Translations under genes and position numbers: made by a program | Assembly: GCF_014204795.1 (NCBI RefSeq) | Contig: NZ_JACHMB010000001.1 | Coordinates: 6,708,501-6,772,500, forward strand | From: Nonomuraea jabiensis | GTDB taxonomy: Bacteria > Actinomycetota > Actinomycetes > Streptosporangiales > Streptosporangiaceae | Length of the DNA stretch: 64,000 nucleotides | Direction of reading: 5' to 3' | Shown: positions 25,977-34,347 of the stretch, one piece after another | How the letters are laid out: every line of letters begins with the position of its first letter | Position numbering within the stretch: the stretch's first letter is position 1 | The notes under the pieces: model-generated | Database searches by the model: none | What the model was told of the DNA's origin: nothing | The model's input: the letters and a program-made list of their open reading frames with translations, nothing else

Positions 25977-26551
25977 TCGGTCAGTTGGGGGCCGCTGACC
26001 TTGTCCAGCAGGCGGGCCAGGCGCTCGCGCAGGCCGGGGCGGCGCTCCGGCTCTCCGGCCGCCGCGCTCACCAGGTGCTGCGCCCCGTCGAAGGTCACCA
26101 GCCCGTCCCGCGGCACCTCGATGCAGTCGTGCGCCAGCCCGGCCAGCTCCCGGTCGCCGCCCTCGATGGCCAGGACGGTCGCGCCCGTACGCCGGGCGTC
26201 GTCCACGCGTTCGAGCAGCGGCACCGGCGCCTCGCCCTCGGCCAGCACGAACAGCGTCTCGCCCCGGGCCGCGCGCTCCAGGCGCTCGATGCCGACGCGC
26301 AGGTGGGCGGGCGCGTCGGCGGGCGGCGCCCAGCGCACCAGCGTGGGCGTGAGCTGCGCCAGCCCCGAGAACCTGGCCTCGTCGGCGAGGTGGGCGGTCA
26401 GGTGCCAGGGCTCCTCGTCGGGGGTGCCCACCAGCAGCAGGCCGCCGGGCGAGCGGGTGGCCCGCAGGGCGACGCCCAGCTCGCGGGCGCGTTCGAGCCA
26501 GCCGGTCTCGGCCAGGAGCTCGCGCAGCAGGGCCACCGATCCTGAGTCCAT
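25973..26551 (-). CDS. Conserved hypothetical protein, possibly SIS-like
   Basis: The 192-residue soluble protein has no certain family. A central part, ETLFVLAEGEAPVPLLERVDDARRTGATVLAIEGG followed by DRELAGLAHDCIEVP in spirit, follows the beta-turn-helix-beta pattern of SIS sugar isomerase domains, but the Ser/Thr-rich phosphosugar loop is missing. So it may be a degenerate SIS fold that binds a ligand without isomerase action. The ATG is 50 or so bases after a T-rich region and faces the lipase gene. Its stop overlaps the LysR stop by four bases. Confidence 0.65.
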   Translation of the reverse strand: MDSGSVALLRELLAETGWLERARELGVALRATRSPGGLLLVGTPDEEPWHLTAHLADEARFSGLAQLTPTLVRWAPPADAPAHLRVGIERLERAARGETLFVLAEGEAPVPLLERVDDARRTGATVLAIEGGDRELAGLAHDCIEVPRDGLVTFDGAQHLVSAAAGEPERRPGLRERLARLLDKVSGPQLTD

Positions 26552-26641
26552 GCCTCCATGGTGCCTGACGCCGCACCCGCGGGGTGGCTGATTCGGGAGT
26601 GATGTGTTGACACGAGGTGCGTTTCCCCGTCATTTCGGGCC

Positions 26642-26670
26642 TTGACAGGAGGTTACTCCCGGGTAACGAT
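26642..26670 (+). promoter_or_regulatory. Lipase promoter with inverted-repeat operator
   Basis: TTGACA (26642-26647) and AACGAT (26665-26670) are spaced 17 bp. The spacer and -10 hold the imperfect dyad TTACTCCCGGGTAA (26653-26666; arms GTTAC/GTAAC). A second TTGACA lies 35 bp upstream at 26607. The dyad placement would suit a repressor; the protein is unknown. Confidence 0.5.
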
Positions 26671-26724
26671 CGGCTCGCGGCGCCGCCGTCCCAAGTATGT
26701 GGTCCTCACGGAGAGGGGCGGTAC

Positions 26725-27867
26725 ATGTCCTTACGTGTCCGCGTCAGCATGTCCATGGTCCTGTTACTGATCATGTCCCTCATCACGACCCCCGCCCGCG
26801 CGGCGGCGCCGGGAGACGTGGTCTCCGCCCAGCCCACCACCGTCTACCTCCTGCCGGGCAAGCTCCTGGAGGTTCCGGTCAACGCCTGGCACCTGCTCTA
26901 CAACTCCACGTCCGCCACCGGCTCGCTCAACACCGTGTCGGGGACGCTGCTCGTCCCCAAGAGCGGCTACCCGCTCGGCGCGCGCCCCATCGTCGGGTAC
27001 GCCGTCGGCACCCACGGGCTCGGCGACCAGTGCGCCCCCTCCGTCAGCATGAGCCAGGGCCGGGAGGCGGAGCTCGCGCTGGTGAGCCTGTTCCTGCTCA
27101 AGGGGTACGCGGTGGCCATGACGGACTACGAGGGGCTCGGCACGCCCGGGCCGCACACGTACATGGCCGGGATCTCGCAGGGGCATGCCGTGCTTGATTC
27201 GATCAGGGCGGCCACCCGGGTGTCCGGGGCCGGGCTGTCGGACCGGGCGCCCGTCGCCGTCATGGGTTACTCCCAGGGCGGGGCCTCGGCCGGGTGGGCG
27301 GCGCAGCTGCAGCCCTCGTACGCGCCCGAGCTGCGGCTGAAGGGCGTCGCGGCCGGAGGCGTGCCCGCCGACCTGCACGCGGTCGCGGACCACCTGGACG
27401 GCGGGTCCGACTTCGGGCTGGCGGCGGCGGCCGGGGTCGGGCTGGACGCGGCCTACCCCGAGCTGAACCTTCAGGCGGATCTCAACGACCGCGGCCGCGC
27501 CCTGCTCGCCGACGCGGCCGACGACTGCGTGGGCGACCTCGGCAAGCTGTCCGGGCTGAGCTTCTCCGACCTGAGCCCGATCGACCTGCTCAACCAGCCG
27601 AAGTGGCTGGCCCGGCTCGGGGAGAACCGCCTGGGCGCCACGGCTCCTCGGGTGCCGATGTTCCTGTACCACGCGCGGGGGGACCAGATCATCCCGCTGT
27701 CCGTGGGCTCGACGCTGCGGTCCGAGTACTGCCGGGCCGGGGTGAACGTCCGGTGGACCGCGCTGCCCGCGCCGGACCACGTCACGGGAGCCGTCGAAGG
27801 GGGGCCGCTGGCCATCGAGTGGCTGGCCCTGCGGATCCTCGGGCTGCCCGCGATCGGCAACTGCTAG
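26725..27867 (+). CDS. Secreted lipase family protein
   Basis: The 380-residue protein has a signal peptide (residues 1-26, with LLLIMSLITTPARAAA) and an alpha/beta hydrolase domain of the secretory lipase (LIP) family. The nucleophile Ser is in VMGYSQGGASAGW. The acid and base are likely the Asp in YHARGDQIIPLS and the His in PAPDHVTGAVEG. AMTDYEGLGTPGPHTY is characteristic of the family. It should hydrolyse triacylglycerols or related esters outside the cell. A GAGAGGGG box lies just upstream. A strong promoter with an operator-like dyad precedes it and a 10-bp-stem terminator follows, so it is a single-gene unit. Confidence 0.9.
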   Translation: MSLRVRVSMSMVLLLIMSLITTPARAAAPGDVVSAQPTTVYLLPGKLLEVPVNAWHLLYNSTSATGSLNTVSGTLLVPKSGYPLGARPIVGYAVGTHGLGDQCAPSVSMSQGREAELALVSLFLLKGYAVAMTDYEGLGTPGPHTYMAGISQGHAVLDSIRAATRVSGAGLSDRAPVAVMGYSQGGASAGWAAQLQPSYAPELRLKGVAAGGVPADLHAVADHLDGGSDFGLAAAAGVGLDAAYPELNLQADLNDRGRALLADAADDCVGDLGKLSGLSFSDLSPIDLLNQPKWLARLGENRLGATAPRVPMFLYHARGDQIIPLSVGSTLRSEYCRAGVNVRWTALPAPDHVTGAVEGGPLAIEWLALRILGLPAIGNC

Positions 27868-27886
27868 CCCGCACAGCTCGTACGCC

Positions 27887-27914
27887 GGCCGGGCCCGCAC
27901 GACCGGGCCCGGCC
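27887..27914 (+). terminator. Strong GC hairpin after the lipase gene
   Basis: GGCCGGGCCC (27887-27896) and GGGCCCGGCC (27905-27914) form a perfect 10-bp stem with an 8-base loop, 20 bases after the lipase stop. There is no T-run, as is common in actinomycetes. Confidence 0.7.
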
Positions 27915-27961
27915 CACCCCCGTGACGAGCACCTGGCGGCCGAGCTGGCATGATCGGGCGT

Positions 27962-28615
27962 ATGACAGATGTGAGCGGGCTTTCCATCGGCATCCTCGGC
28001 GGCACCGGTGACCAGGGGAAAGGGCTGGCGCGGCGGTTCGCGCTGGCCGGGCACCGGGTGCTGATCGGCTCGCGCAGCGAGCAGCGCGCCCAGGACGCGG
28101 CCGGTGACATCGGGGCGGGTGCGAGCGGGGGCGCGAACGCCGCCGTCGCCGCCGAGGCCGATATCGTGATCGTGGCGGTGCCGTACGAGGGGCACAAGGC
28201 GCTGCTGGAGTCCCTGCGCGCGGAGCTGGCCGGGAAGATCGTCGTCGACTGCGTGAACCCGCTCGGGTTCGACAAGCAGGGCGCGTACGCGCTGCCGGTG
28301 GAGGAGGGCAGCGCGGCGCAGCAGGCGGCGGCGGTGCTCACCGAGAGCCGGGTGGTGGCCGCCTTCCACCACGTGTCGGCGGTCCTGCTGATGGACCCCG
28401 CCGTGGAGAAGGTGGACCTCGACGTGCTGGTGCTCGGCGACGACCGCGAGGCCACCGACACGGTGCAGGCGCTGGCCGAGGTCATCCCGGGGGTGCGCGG
28501 CGTGTACGGGGGGCGGCTGCGCAACTCCCACCAGATCGAGGCGCTCACCGCCAACATCATCTCCGTGAACCGCCGCTACAAGGCCCACGCCGGACTGCGC
28601 ATCACCGACATCTGA
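27962..28615 (+). CDS. npdG: NADPH-dependent F420 reductase
   Basis: The 217-residue protein has the N-terminal NADP fold motif IGILGGTGDQGKGLARRFA and LIGSRSEQRAQ, with the Ser-Arg pair for the NADP phosphate. VAAFHHVSAVLL and RLRNSHQIEALTANIIS-type segments fit F420-binding NpdG/Fno proteins. It passes hydride between NADPH and coenzyme F420, supplying F420H2 for F420-dependent enzymes. No F420 biosynthesis gene is in the window. ATG 27962 is used; a GTG 12 bases upstream is less likely. The gene stands alone. Confidence 0.9.
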   Translation: MTDVSGLSIGILGGTGDQGKGLARRFALAGHRVLIGSRSEQRAQDAAGDIGAGASGGANAAVAAEADIVIVAVPYEGHKALLESLRAELAGKIVVDCVNPLGFDKQGAYALPVEEGSAAQQAAAVLTESRVVAAFHHVSAVLLMDPAVEKVDLDVLVLGDDREATDTVQALAEVIPGVRGVYGGRLRNSHQIEALTANIISVNRRYKAHAGLRITDI

Positions 28616-28631
28616 ACCACCACCGACACCG

Positions 28632-28682
28632 CCCAGCGTTGGCACCGGCCAGCGTCGGCACCGGCCAGCGTCGGCACCGCCC
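28632..28682. repeat. Three tandem 16-bp repeats
   Basis: Units of the form GCCAGCGTCGGCACCG follow each other three times, the first with one or two changes. They lie between npdG and the convergent response-regulator gene. They do not form a clear hairpin and no gene covers them. Confidence 0.6.
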
Positions 28683-28759
28683 ACCGCCCGCACCACCCAT
28701 CGGCGGTGCCGGTGCCCTTTCCCGAAGGGACCTCAGCGCCGGGCGGTGGGATGGGTGCG

Positions 28760-29365
28760 TCACAGCCAGCCCGCGTCCTCCGCGATGCGGATGGCGTCGA
28801 TCTTGTTGCGGGCGCCCGTCTTCGTGATCGCCCCCGTCAGGTAGTTGCGCACGGTGCCGGGGGAGAGGTGGAGGCGGGAGGCGATCTCCTCGGCCGAGGC
28901 GCCCCGGGCGGCCTCCCTGAGCACGGTGGACTCGCGCGGCGTCAGCGGGCTCTCGCCGTACTGCATGGCCGAGGACACCAGCTCGGAGTCCAGCACGCGC
29001 AGCCCGGCGGCGGTACGCCTGATCGCGTCCGCCAGCCGGTCGCCCGGGGCGTCCTTGACCAGGAACGCCTCGATGCCCACGGCCAGAGCCCTGCGTACGT
29101 GGCCCGGCTGCCCCATGGCCGTCAGCACCAGGACCCGGCACGACGGGAGGCGCTCCAGCAGCGTGGCGGCGGCGGTGATGCCGTCCACCACCGGCAGGTC
29201 GATGTCCACGACCGCCACGTCGGGCCGCACCCGCAGGGCCTCGGGCACGATCTCGTCACCCCGGGTCACCTCCGCGACCACCTCGATGTCCCGCTCCAGG
29301 CGGAGAAGGGCGGTGAGGGCGGCCCGGATCATGTGCATGTCCTCGGCCAGCAGCACCTTGATCAC
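28760..29365 (-). CDS. NarL/DesR-type response regulator
   Basis: The 201-residue protein has a receiver domain with the acidic pocket Glu8-Asp9, phospho-acceptor Asp54 in VVDIDLP, Thr in VLTAMG and Lys in FLVKDAPG. A LuxR-type helix-turn-helix follows (TPRESTVLREAARGASAEEI, then HLSPGTVRNYLTGAITK). This is the DesR/YvfU group. It is the last gene of a four-gene unit with an ABC transporter and its kinase on the same strand, 64 bases after the kinase stop. It probably controls the transporter operon. Confidence 0.92.
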   Translation of the reverse strand: MIKVLLAEDMHMIRAALTALLRLERDIEVVAEVTRGDEIVPEALRVRPDVAVVDIDLPVVDGITAAATLLERLPSCRVLVLTAMGQPGHVRRALAVGIEAFLVKDAPGDRLADAIRRTAAGLRVLDSELVSSAMQYGESPLTPRESTVLREAARGASAEEIASRLHLSPGTVRNYLTGAITKTGARNKIDAIRIAEDAGWL

Positions 29366-29429
29366 GCCACGCCCTCCCCACCCGAGCGACCCCGCCTCGC
29401 CGCGACCCCAGCGGCCGGGCTGTCCCGCC

Positions 29430-30521
29430 TCACGCCGTGACCTCCACCGACAGGAGGAAGCCGCCGGCGCCGGTCCGGGTCGCGGTGCAGGAGCCGCCCG
29501 CCTGGGCCGCGCGTTCCGCCAGCCCCGTGAGGCCCCCGCCGTCCGGGCCCGGCTCGGCGAGGACGCCGTCGTTGGCCACCTCCAGCCGGAGCGTGCCCCC
29601 GTTCACGGACGTGGTGATGGTGCAGGTCGTGGCGCGGCTGTGGCGCAGGACGTTGGTGACGGCCTCGCGTACGGCCCACGCCAGCGCCTCCTCCGAACGG
29701 CCCGGCAGCGTCACGTCCGCCAGGTGCGCCTGCACGCCGACCCCCGACGACTCCAGCAGCGCCACCGCTCGGTCCACCTCGCCCGCCAGCGACGGGGCCC
29801 GGTAACCCCTGGCGACCTGGCGTACGTCCTGGGCCGCCTCCCTGGCCACCTGCACCAGCTCGCCCACCTCCGTCCGGGCGGCGGCCGGGTCGCGCTCCAT
29901 GAGCCGGGAGGCCAGGTCGCCCTTGAGCGCGATCGCGGTCAGGCTGCGTCCGAGGCCGTCGTGCAGGTCGCGGGAGATGCGCAGGCGCTCCTTGAGCACG
30001 GCCGCGTCCGCCAGCTCGGCCCGGGCCTCCTCCAGGTCGGCCGCCATGCGCGTGAACCGCACCAGCGCGTACGTCATGGCGCCCGTCGCCGGCACGGTGG
30101 CCACGTAGAAGAAGGTGACGACGGACGCGTCCACGCCCCACCACACCGCGATGCCCTCGTACAGCATCATCAGCACCACCAGCGCGCTGCCCCAGCCCAG
30201 CGGCAGGAACACCAGCAGCGTCCCGGCCAGCATCGGCGCCGTCACCCCCGACATGCCGCCGGGCAGCAGCAGGTCGGGCAGGTAGGTGACGAACGCCTGG
30301 AGCACGATCGTGAGGGGGTAGGCGGGTGGGCGCTCGCCGCGCAGGCCGGCCCGCATGTTCAGGTAGTGCGTGGAGATCACGGCGAGGGTGGCGACCGCTG
30401 CCGTGGCGCCGTAGCCCGGGCCGTGCAGGAAGTAGGTGAGGGCGACCAGTGAGTAGGCGGCCGATACGGCGGTGATGAGGCCGGTCGCGAGCCGTCTGGC
30501 CGAGGAGGAGACCACAGGCAA
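29430..30521 (-). CDS. DesK-type sensor histidine kinase
   Basis: The 363-residue protein has an N-terminal membrane domain of about five or six helices with no large external loop. It ends with a HisKA_3 box RISRDLHDGLGRSLTAIALK (phospho-His in DLHD) and an ATPase domain with EAVTNVLRHSRAT and GGLTGLAERAAQAGG. This is the DesK/LiaS group, which senses membrane state or compounds within the membrane. It starts 9 bases after the ABC permease stop and is followed by the cognate regulator. The pair probably responds to the substrate of the ABC exporter. Confidence 0.92.
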   Translation of the reverse strand: MPVVSSSARRLATGLITAVSAAYSLVALTYFLHGPGYGATAAVATLAVISTHYLNMRAGLRGERPPAYPLTIVLQAFVTYLPDLLLPGGMSGVTAPMLAGTLLVFLPLGWGSALVVLMMLYEGIAVWWGVDASVVTFFYVATVPATGAMTYALVRFTRMAADLEEARAELADAAVLKERLRISRDLHDGLGRSLTAIALKGDLASRLMERDPAAARTEVGELVQVAREAAQDVRQVARGYRAPSLAGEVDRAVALLESSGVGVQAHLADVTLPGRSEEALAWAVREAVTNVLRHSRATTCTITTSVNGGTLRLEVANDGVLAEPGPDGGGLTGLAERAAQAGGSCTATRTGAGGFLLSVEVTA

Positions 30522-30530
30522 CGATTATCT

Positions 30531-31244
30531 CTATGAGCGGCGCGGTTCCCAGCGGAACCACAGGCGGACCGCGACGAGCCCGACGACCGTCCAGGCGGCC
30601 AGGACCAGGGCGGGCACGGCCAGGTCGCCGGTCTTGACGGCGTTCACGACGGCGCTGGTGGGCAGCAGGTCCAGGGCCGGCCGCAGCCACGAGGGCAGCG
30701 GGATCGGGCCCATCGCGCCCGCGGAGACCGCCGCCACCAGGAAGACGGGCATGGTGAACGCGGCGGCCAGCTCGGCGCGCGGGATGGCGGCTGTGTACGC
30801 GGCGCCGAGCAGCGACAGCACCGCCGACCCCGCCACCGTGATCGCCGCGAACCCCAGCGGGTCGTCCGGGAGCGGCACGCCGGCCACGACCCGCACGGCC
30901 ACCGTGCACAGCGCGATCATGGCCACGGTCTGCGTTGCGGTGCTGGCGATCTGGCCGAGCAGGATCTGCCCGTCCGTCAGCCGGCCGGCCCGCAGTCGCT
31001 TGAGCACGAGCTGGTCGCGGCGGGTGGCCAGGGCGACGGCGACGTTCATGAACGCGGTGATCGCCAGCAGCACCGAGATCGAGCTCTGGAAGATCGCGGC
31101 GGCGGCCGAGGGGCTCAGCACGTTCTTCATGAGCAGCGGCATCCCCACGGCCAGCCCGACCGGGACGACCACGGAGGCGAACAGCATGCTCTTGTCCCGC
31201 CAGAACAGGCGCGTGCCGAGGCGGTAGGTGGCGGTCAGGCTCAT
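30531..31244 (-). CDS. ABC-2 type transporter permease
   Basis: The 237-residue protein has six predicted membrane helices and the ABC-2 layout, with the first helix after RDKSMLFASVVVPVGLAVGMP and a helical amphipathic segment RRDQLVLKRLRAGRLTDGQ at the coupling position. It forms the membrane half of an exporter with the ATP-binding protein encoded just upstream; their genes overlap by four bases (ATGA). Such DesKR-linked exporters often give resistance to membrane-active drugs; the substrate here is unknown. Confidence 0.9.
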   Translation of the reverse strand: MSLTATYRLGTRLFWRDKSMLFASVVVPVGLAVGMPLLMKNVLSPSAAAAIFQSSISVLLAITAFMNVAVALATRRDQLVLKRLRAGRLTDGQILLGQIASTATQTVAMIALCTVAVRVVAGVPLPDDPLGFAAITVAGSAVLSLLGAAYTAAIPRAELAAAFTMPVFLVAAVSAGAMGPIPLPSWLRPALDLLPTSAVVNAVKTGDLAVPALVLAAWTVVGLVAVRLWFRWEPRRS

Positions 31245-32119
31245 CGGGCGCTCTCCAGGAAGAGGTCTTCGAGGGTGGCGGTGCGGACCTCCAGGCCCGC
31301 CAGGCGCAGGCCGCGCCCGGCCGCCCAGGTCAGCAGCGTCTGCGCGGCCAGGTCGGGGTCGTCGGCGCGGCAGACGGCCGTCTGGCCCTCCACGGTGACC
31401 GGCAGCGGCAGCTCGGCCGGGTCGACGTTCGCGGGCAGCCGGAACGCCACCCGGCCCGACCGGGCGGCGAGCGTCTCGGCCATGTCCCCGGCGGCGACGA
31501 TCTCACCGGCGTCCAGGATCGCCATGGCGGAGGCCAGGCGCTGCGCCTCCTCCAGGTAGTGCGTGGTCAGCAGGATCGTGGTGCCCTGCCTGGCCAGGTC
31601 GCGGATGACGGTCCAGGTGTTGCCGCGGGCCTCGGGGTCCATACCGGTGGTCGGCTCGTCGAGGAACAGCAGGTCGGGGCGGCCCAGCAGGGCCAGCGCC
31701 AGGTCGAGCCGGCGCTTCTCGCCGCCGGACAGCTGGCGTACCTTGGTGTCCCGCCTGCCCGCCAGCCCGGCCAGCTCCAGGGCCTCGTCGCGGGGTCGGG
31801 GCGCGGCGGTGAAGTCGCGCCACGTGTCGACGGTCTGGGCGACCGTCAGGTCAGGGAAGAACCCGGCCTCCTGCAGCATGATCCCGGTGCGCTGCCTGAC
31901 GGCCGCGCGGTCGGTGTACGGGTCGAGGCCGAGCACGCGTACGGTCCCGCCGTCGGCCCGCTGGAAGCCCGCCAGCACCTCGATCGTGGTGGTCTTGCCC
32001 GCGCCGTTCCTGCCGAGGAGCGCGAAGATCTGGCCCTGCGGCACCTCGAAGGAGATGCCCTTCACCGCCTCGAACCCCTGGTGGCTCTTCCTGAGCCCGG
32101 TCACTTCGATCGCTGTCAT
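31241..32119 (-). CDS. ABC transporter ATP-binding protein
   Basis: The 292-residue protein has Walker A LGRNGAGKTTT, the Q-loop in GIMLQEAGFF, signature VRQLSGGEKRRLDLALALLG (LSGGE), Walker B DLLFLDEPTTGMDPE and switch His in LLTTHYLEEA. A C-terminal domain of about 70 residues follows, as in DrrA-like exporters, where it regulates the nucleotide-binding domain. It heads the four-gene unit ABC ATPase, permease, kinase, regulator. It probably powers drug or lipid export. Confidence 0.93.
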   Translation of the reverse strand: MTAIEVTGLRKSHQGFEAVKGISFEVPQGQIFALLGRNGAGKTTTIEVLAGFQRADGGTVRVLGLDPYTDRAAVRQRTGIMLQEAGFFPDLTVAQTVDTWRDFTAAPRPRDEALELAGLAGRRDTKVRQLSGGEKRRLDLALALLGRPDLLFLDEPTTGMDPEARGNTWTVIRDLARQGTTILLTTHYLEEAQRLASAMAILDAGEIVAAGDMAETLAARSGRVAFRLPANVDPAELPLPVTVEGQTAVCRADDPDLAAQTLLTWAAGRGLRLAGLEVRTATLEDLFLESAR

Positions 32120-32164
32120 GCGTACGAGTGTTTCCGGGTTGATCGCGGGGCGACAGTGAAGAAT

Positions 32165-32851
32165 TCACGACTTGCGCGAGAGCTTGAGCAGCGCGTCCGT
32201 GACGCCCTCGGGGTCGACGAGCTGGTGCAGGTGCCGGCCGGGCACGCGGACCACGGGCCAGCCCCGCTGCCCCGCCTCCTCGGCGACCTTCTCGTACGGC
32301 GGGCCGAACCACAGGCACGAGCACCTGACCTCGTCCCACCCGGCAGGGACGGGGATGGGCTGGGTGTAGTAGTCGAGCGGCAGCCGGGGCTGCTCCGCCG
32401 CCACCCTGATGCGCACGGCCGGATCGGGCAGCATGGCCACCACGTCCTCCTCGTCCCACCAGTCGGTCCAGCGCGGCAGCACGCCGTCGGGCCCGGCCAG
32501 GTCGTGCAGGAACGGCAGGAAGCTCTCCTCCGCGACCCTGATCAGCCCTTCGCGCGGCGGGATGTGCGCGTCGGCGAAGACGCACGCCACCACCCGCTCG
32601 CCCAGCCCCTCCTTGATCAGCGGCAGGAAGAACCCGGCGTTGCTGTGCGCGACCAGCACGACAGGCGTGTCGGGAGTGACCGTGCGCACCGCCTCGACCA
32701 CCCGCGGCCAGTACGGCGCGGCGCCCGTCGCCACGCCCGTCAGATCGGGCACCACGGCCGCGTGTCCGCGGCGTTCCAGCGACTCGGCCACGGGAGCCCA
32801 GGTCGAAGGCCCGACGGAAGGGCTGTGCACGAGTACGAAGGTCGTCTGCAT
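32165..32851 (-). CDS. Alpha/beta hydrolase family protein
   Basis: The 228-residue protein has the alpha/beta hydrolase fold: FVLVHSPSVGPSTW with the oxyanion region, nucleophile Ser in VVLVAHSNAGFF, and C-terminal His in VRVPGRHLHQLVDPEGV. The nucleophile elbow is AHSNAG instead of GxSxG. No signal peptide is seen. It lies 13 bases after the MocR-family gene on the same strand, so both may be one transcript. The substrate is unknown; esterase or C-C hydrolase activity are both possible. Confidence 0.85.
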   Translation of the reverse strand: MQTTFVLVHSPSVGPSTWAPVAESLERRGHAAVVPDLTGVATGAAPYWPRVVEAVRTVTPDTPVVLVAHSNAGFFLPLIKEGLGERVVACVFADAHIPPREGLIRVAEESFLPFLHDLAGPDGVLPRWTDWWDEEDVVAMLPDPAVRIRVAAEQPRLPLDYYTQPIPVPAGWDEVRCSCLWFGPPYEKVAEEAGQRGWPVVRVPGRHLHQLVDPEGVTDALLKLSRKS

Positions 32852-32863
32852 AGGCCCACCCTG

Positions 32864-34288
32864 TCAGACGACCAGGGTGTGCCGGGACACCGGGCGATCG
32901 GTGCCGTCGAAGAACGCCCAGGCCGCGGCCAGGTTGTTCACCGCTCGCGAAAGCTCGTCCTCGGGGAACAGGAAGTGCAGGCGCATGCGGTCGGCGTGCC
33001 CGCCCAGCGGGTCGAACGATCTGCCCGGCGGCACCGCGACCCCGTGCCTGAGCGCCACCTGGGCGAAGGAGTCCACGTCGCCGTGCGGGATGCGTACCCA
33101 GATGGTCTGGCCGCCGAGCGCGGGCTCGAACTCCCACGACGGCAGCCGTTCGCGCAGCTCGGCGCACAGGTGGTCGTGACGCCGGCGCAACGTGCGCACG
33201 CGCGCCGCCCGTACCTCCTCCAGGCGGCGCAGCAGCGCGACGGCGGCCAGCTGGCTGAAGACCTCGCCCCCGAGGTCGAGTACGGCCCGCAGCCTGGCCA
33301 GCCGCGACACCAGCGGCGCCGCCGCGCGGATCCACCCGACCCGCAGCCCGCCCCACACGAGCTTGCTCAGCGAGCCGACGGTGATGAGGTGCTCCCCCCG
33401 CTCGAACGACGCCAGCGGCGGCGGCGTCTCGCCCGCGAAGCAGAGCTCGGCGCACACCTCGTCGTCGATCAGCGGCACGTCGTGCTCGGCGGCCAGCGCG
33501 GCCAGCCGCCGGCGGGCCGGGTTGTCCATGACCGCGCCGTCCGGGTTGCGGCTGGTGGGGACGAAATAGGCCAGCGCGGGGCGTTCGCGCAGGTCCTCCG
33601 CGGTCCCGGGCCGCACGACGGCGGCGGCGTGCCGGAACGCCTCCAGCGCCCCCGGGTACGTCGGCGCCTCGGTCAGCACGGTGTCGCCGGGGGCCACCAG
33701 CAGCCCGGCGAGCAGGGTGATCGCCTGCTGGGCGCCCGTCGTCACCATGATCTCCTCGGCTGTCGTCGGCACGCCGCGGCCGGTGTAGTAGGCGGCCAGC
33801 GCGGCACGCAGGGCCGTGTTGCCCGCGGGCTGGTAGCCCAGGTCGCGGGTGCCGGCCAGCCGCGCGCCCGCCTCCTCGTACGCCTCCAGCATCGCCGCCG
33901 GGATGTCGTCCGGCGCGGCGCACGTCAGGAGCTGCACGCCGTCCGGCGGGTGCAGGATGTGGAGCAGGAGCGGATTGGCCACCACGCCGTCGGCGGCGCG
34001 CGTGGCGGGCAGCTCGAGCGCGGCCACCCGGGTGCCGCTGCCCTGGCGGCGCACCACGCGGCCCTCCTGCTGCAGCAGGTCGTACGCGGCCACCACGGTG
34101 CCCCGGCCCACCGCGAGCCGCCTGGCCAGCACCCGGTCCGGCGGGAGCGCCCGGTCCGGCGGCAGCACGCCGTCGTCGATGAGCGCCCGCAGCCGGGCCG
34201 CGAGCAGCAGGTAGAGCGGGCCGCGCCCCGACGCCCAGCGGCCCAGGAGGTCGACGAGGTCGCCGTCGGCAAGATTGGCCCCATTCAT
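32864..34288 (-). CDS. MocR-family regulator (GntR HTH fused to PLP aminotransferase)
   Basis: The 474-residue protein has an N-terminal GntR winged helix (RGPLYLLLAARLRALIDDGV, then LAVGRGTVVAAYDLLQQEG) linked to a fold-type I aminotransferase domain with PLP contacts YQPAGNTALRAALAAYY, TSRNPDGAV and the Schiff-base Lys in VGSLSKLVWGGLRVGWIR. MocR proteins sense PLP or amino-acid adducts and control neighbouring metabolic genes. It is divergent from a trans-sulfuration PLP enzyme, its likely target. I use ATG 34288; a start at 34306 would add six residues but would read through the ATTGG boxes of the presumed operator. Confidence 0.88.
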   Translation of the reverse strand: MNGANLADGDLVDLLGRWASGRGPLYLLLAARLRALIDDGVLPPDRALPPDRVLARRLAVGRGTVVAAYDLLQQEGRVVRRQGSGTRVAALELPATRAADGVVANPLLLHILHPPDGVQLLTCAAPDDIPAAMLEAYEEAGARLAGTRDLGYQPAGNTALRAALAAYYTGRGVPTTAEEIMVTTGAQQAITLLAGLLVAPGDTVLTEAPTYPGALEAFRHAAAVVRPGTAEDLRERPALAYFVPTSRNPDGAVMDNPARRRLAALAAEHDVPLIDDEVCAELCFAGETPPPLASFERGEHLITVGSLSKLVWGGLRVGWIRAAAPLVSRLARLRAVLDLGGEVFSQLAAVALLRRLEEVRAARVRTLRRRHDHLCAELRERLPSWEFEPALGGQTIWVRIPHGDVDSFAQVALRHGVAVPPGRSFDPLGGHADRMRLHFLFPEDELSRAVNNLAAAWAFFDGTDRPVSRHTLVV

Positions 34289-34310
34289 GGACCAATTCTG
34301 CCGCATTGGC
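34273..34310. promoter_or_regulatory. Three ATTGG-type boxes between the MocR gene and the trans-sulfuration gene
   Basis: ATTGG at 34274-34278, its complement CCAAT at 34292-34296 and ATTGG at 34305-34309 form an inverted and a direct arrangement about 13-18 bases apart. They overlap the MocR start and the presumed promoter region. Repeated short boxes of this kind suit MocR dimers. Confidence 0.4.
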
Positions 34311-34347
34311 TCTGATGCCGGACCGCTTCGCGGGCGATCCTTGATAC

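Noticed and set aside
30531..32119. DrrAB-type resistance genes of a secondary-metabolite cluster
   Set aside because: The ATPase is DrrA-like, but no biosynthetic genes are nearby and the partner two-component system fits a general membrane-stress exporter better.
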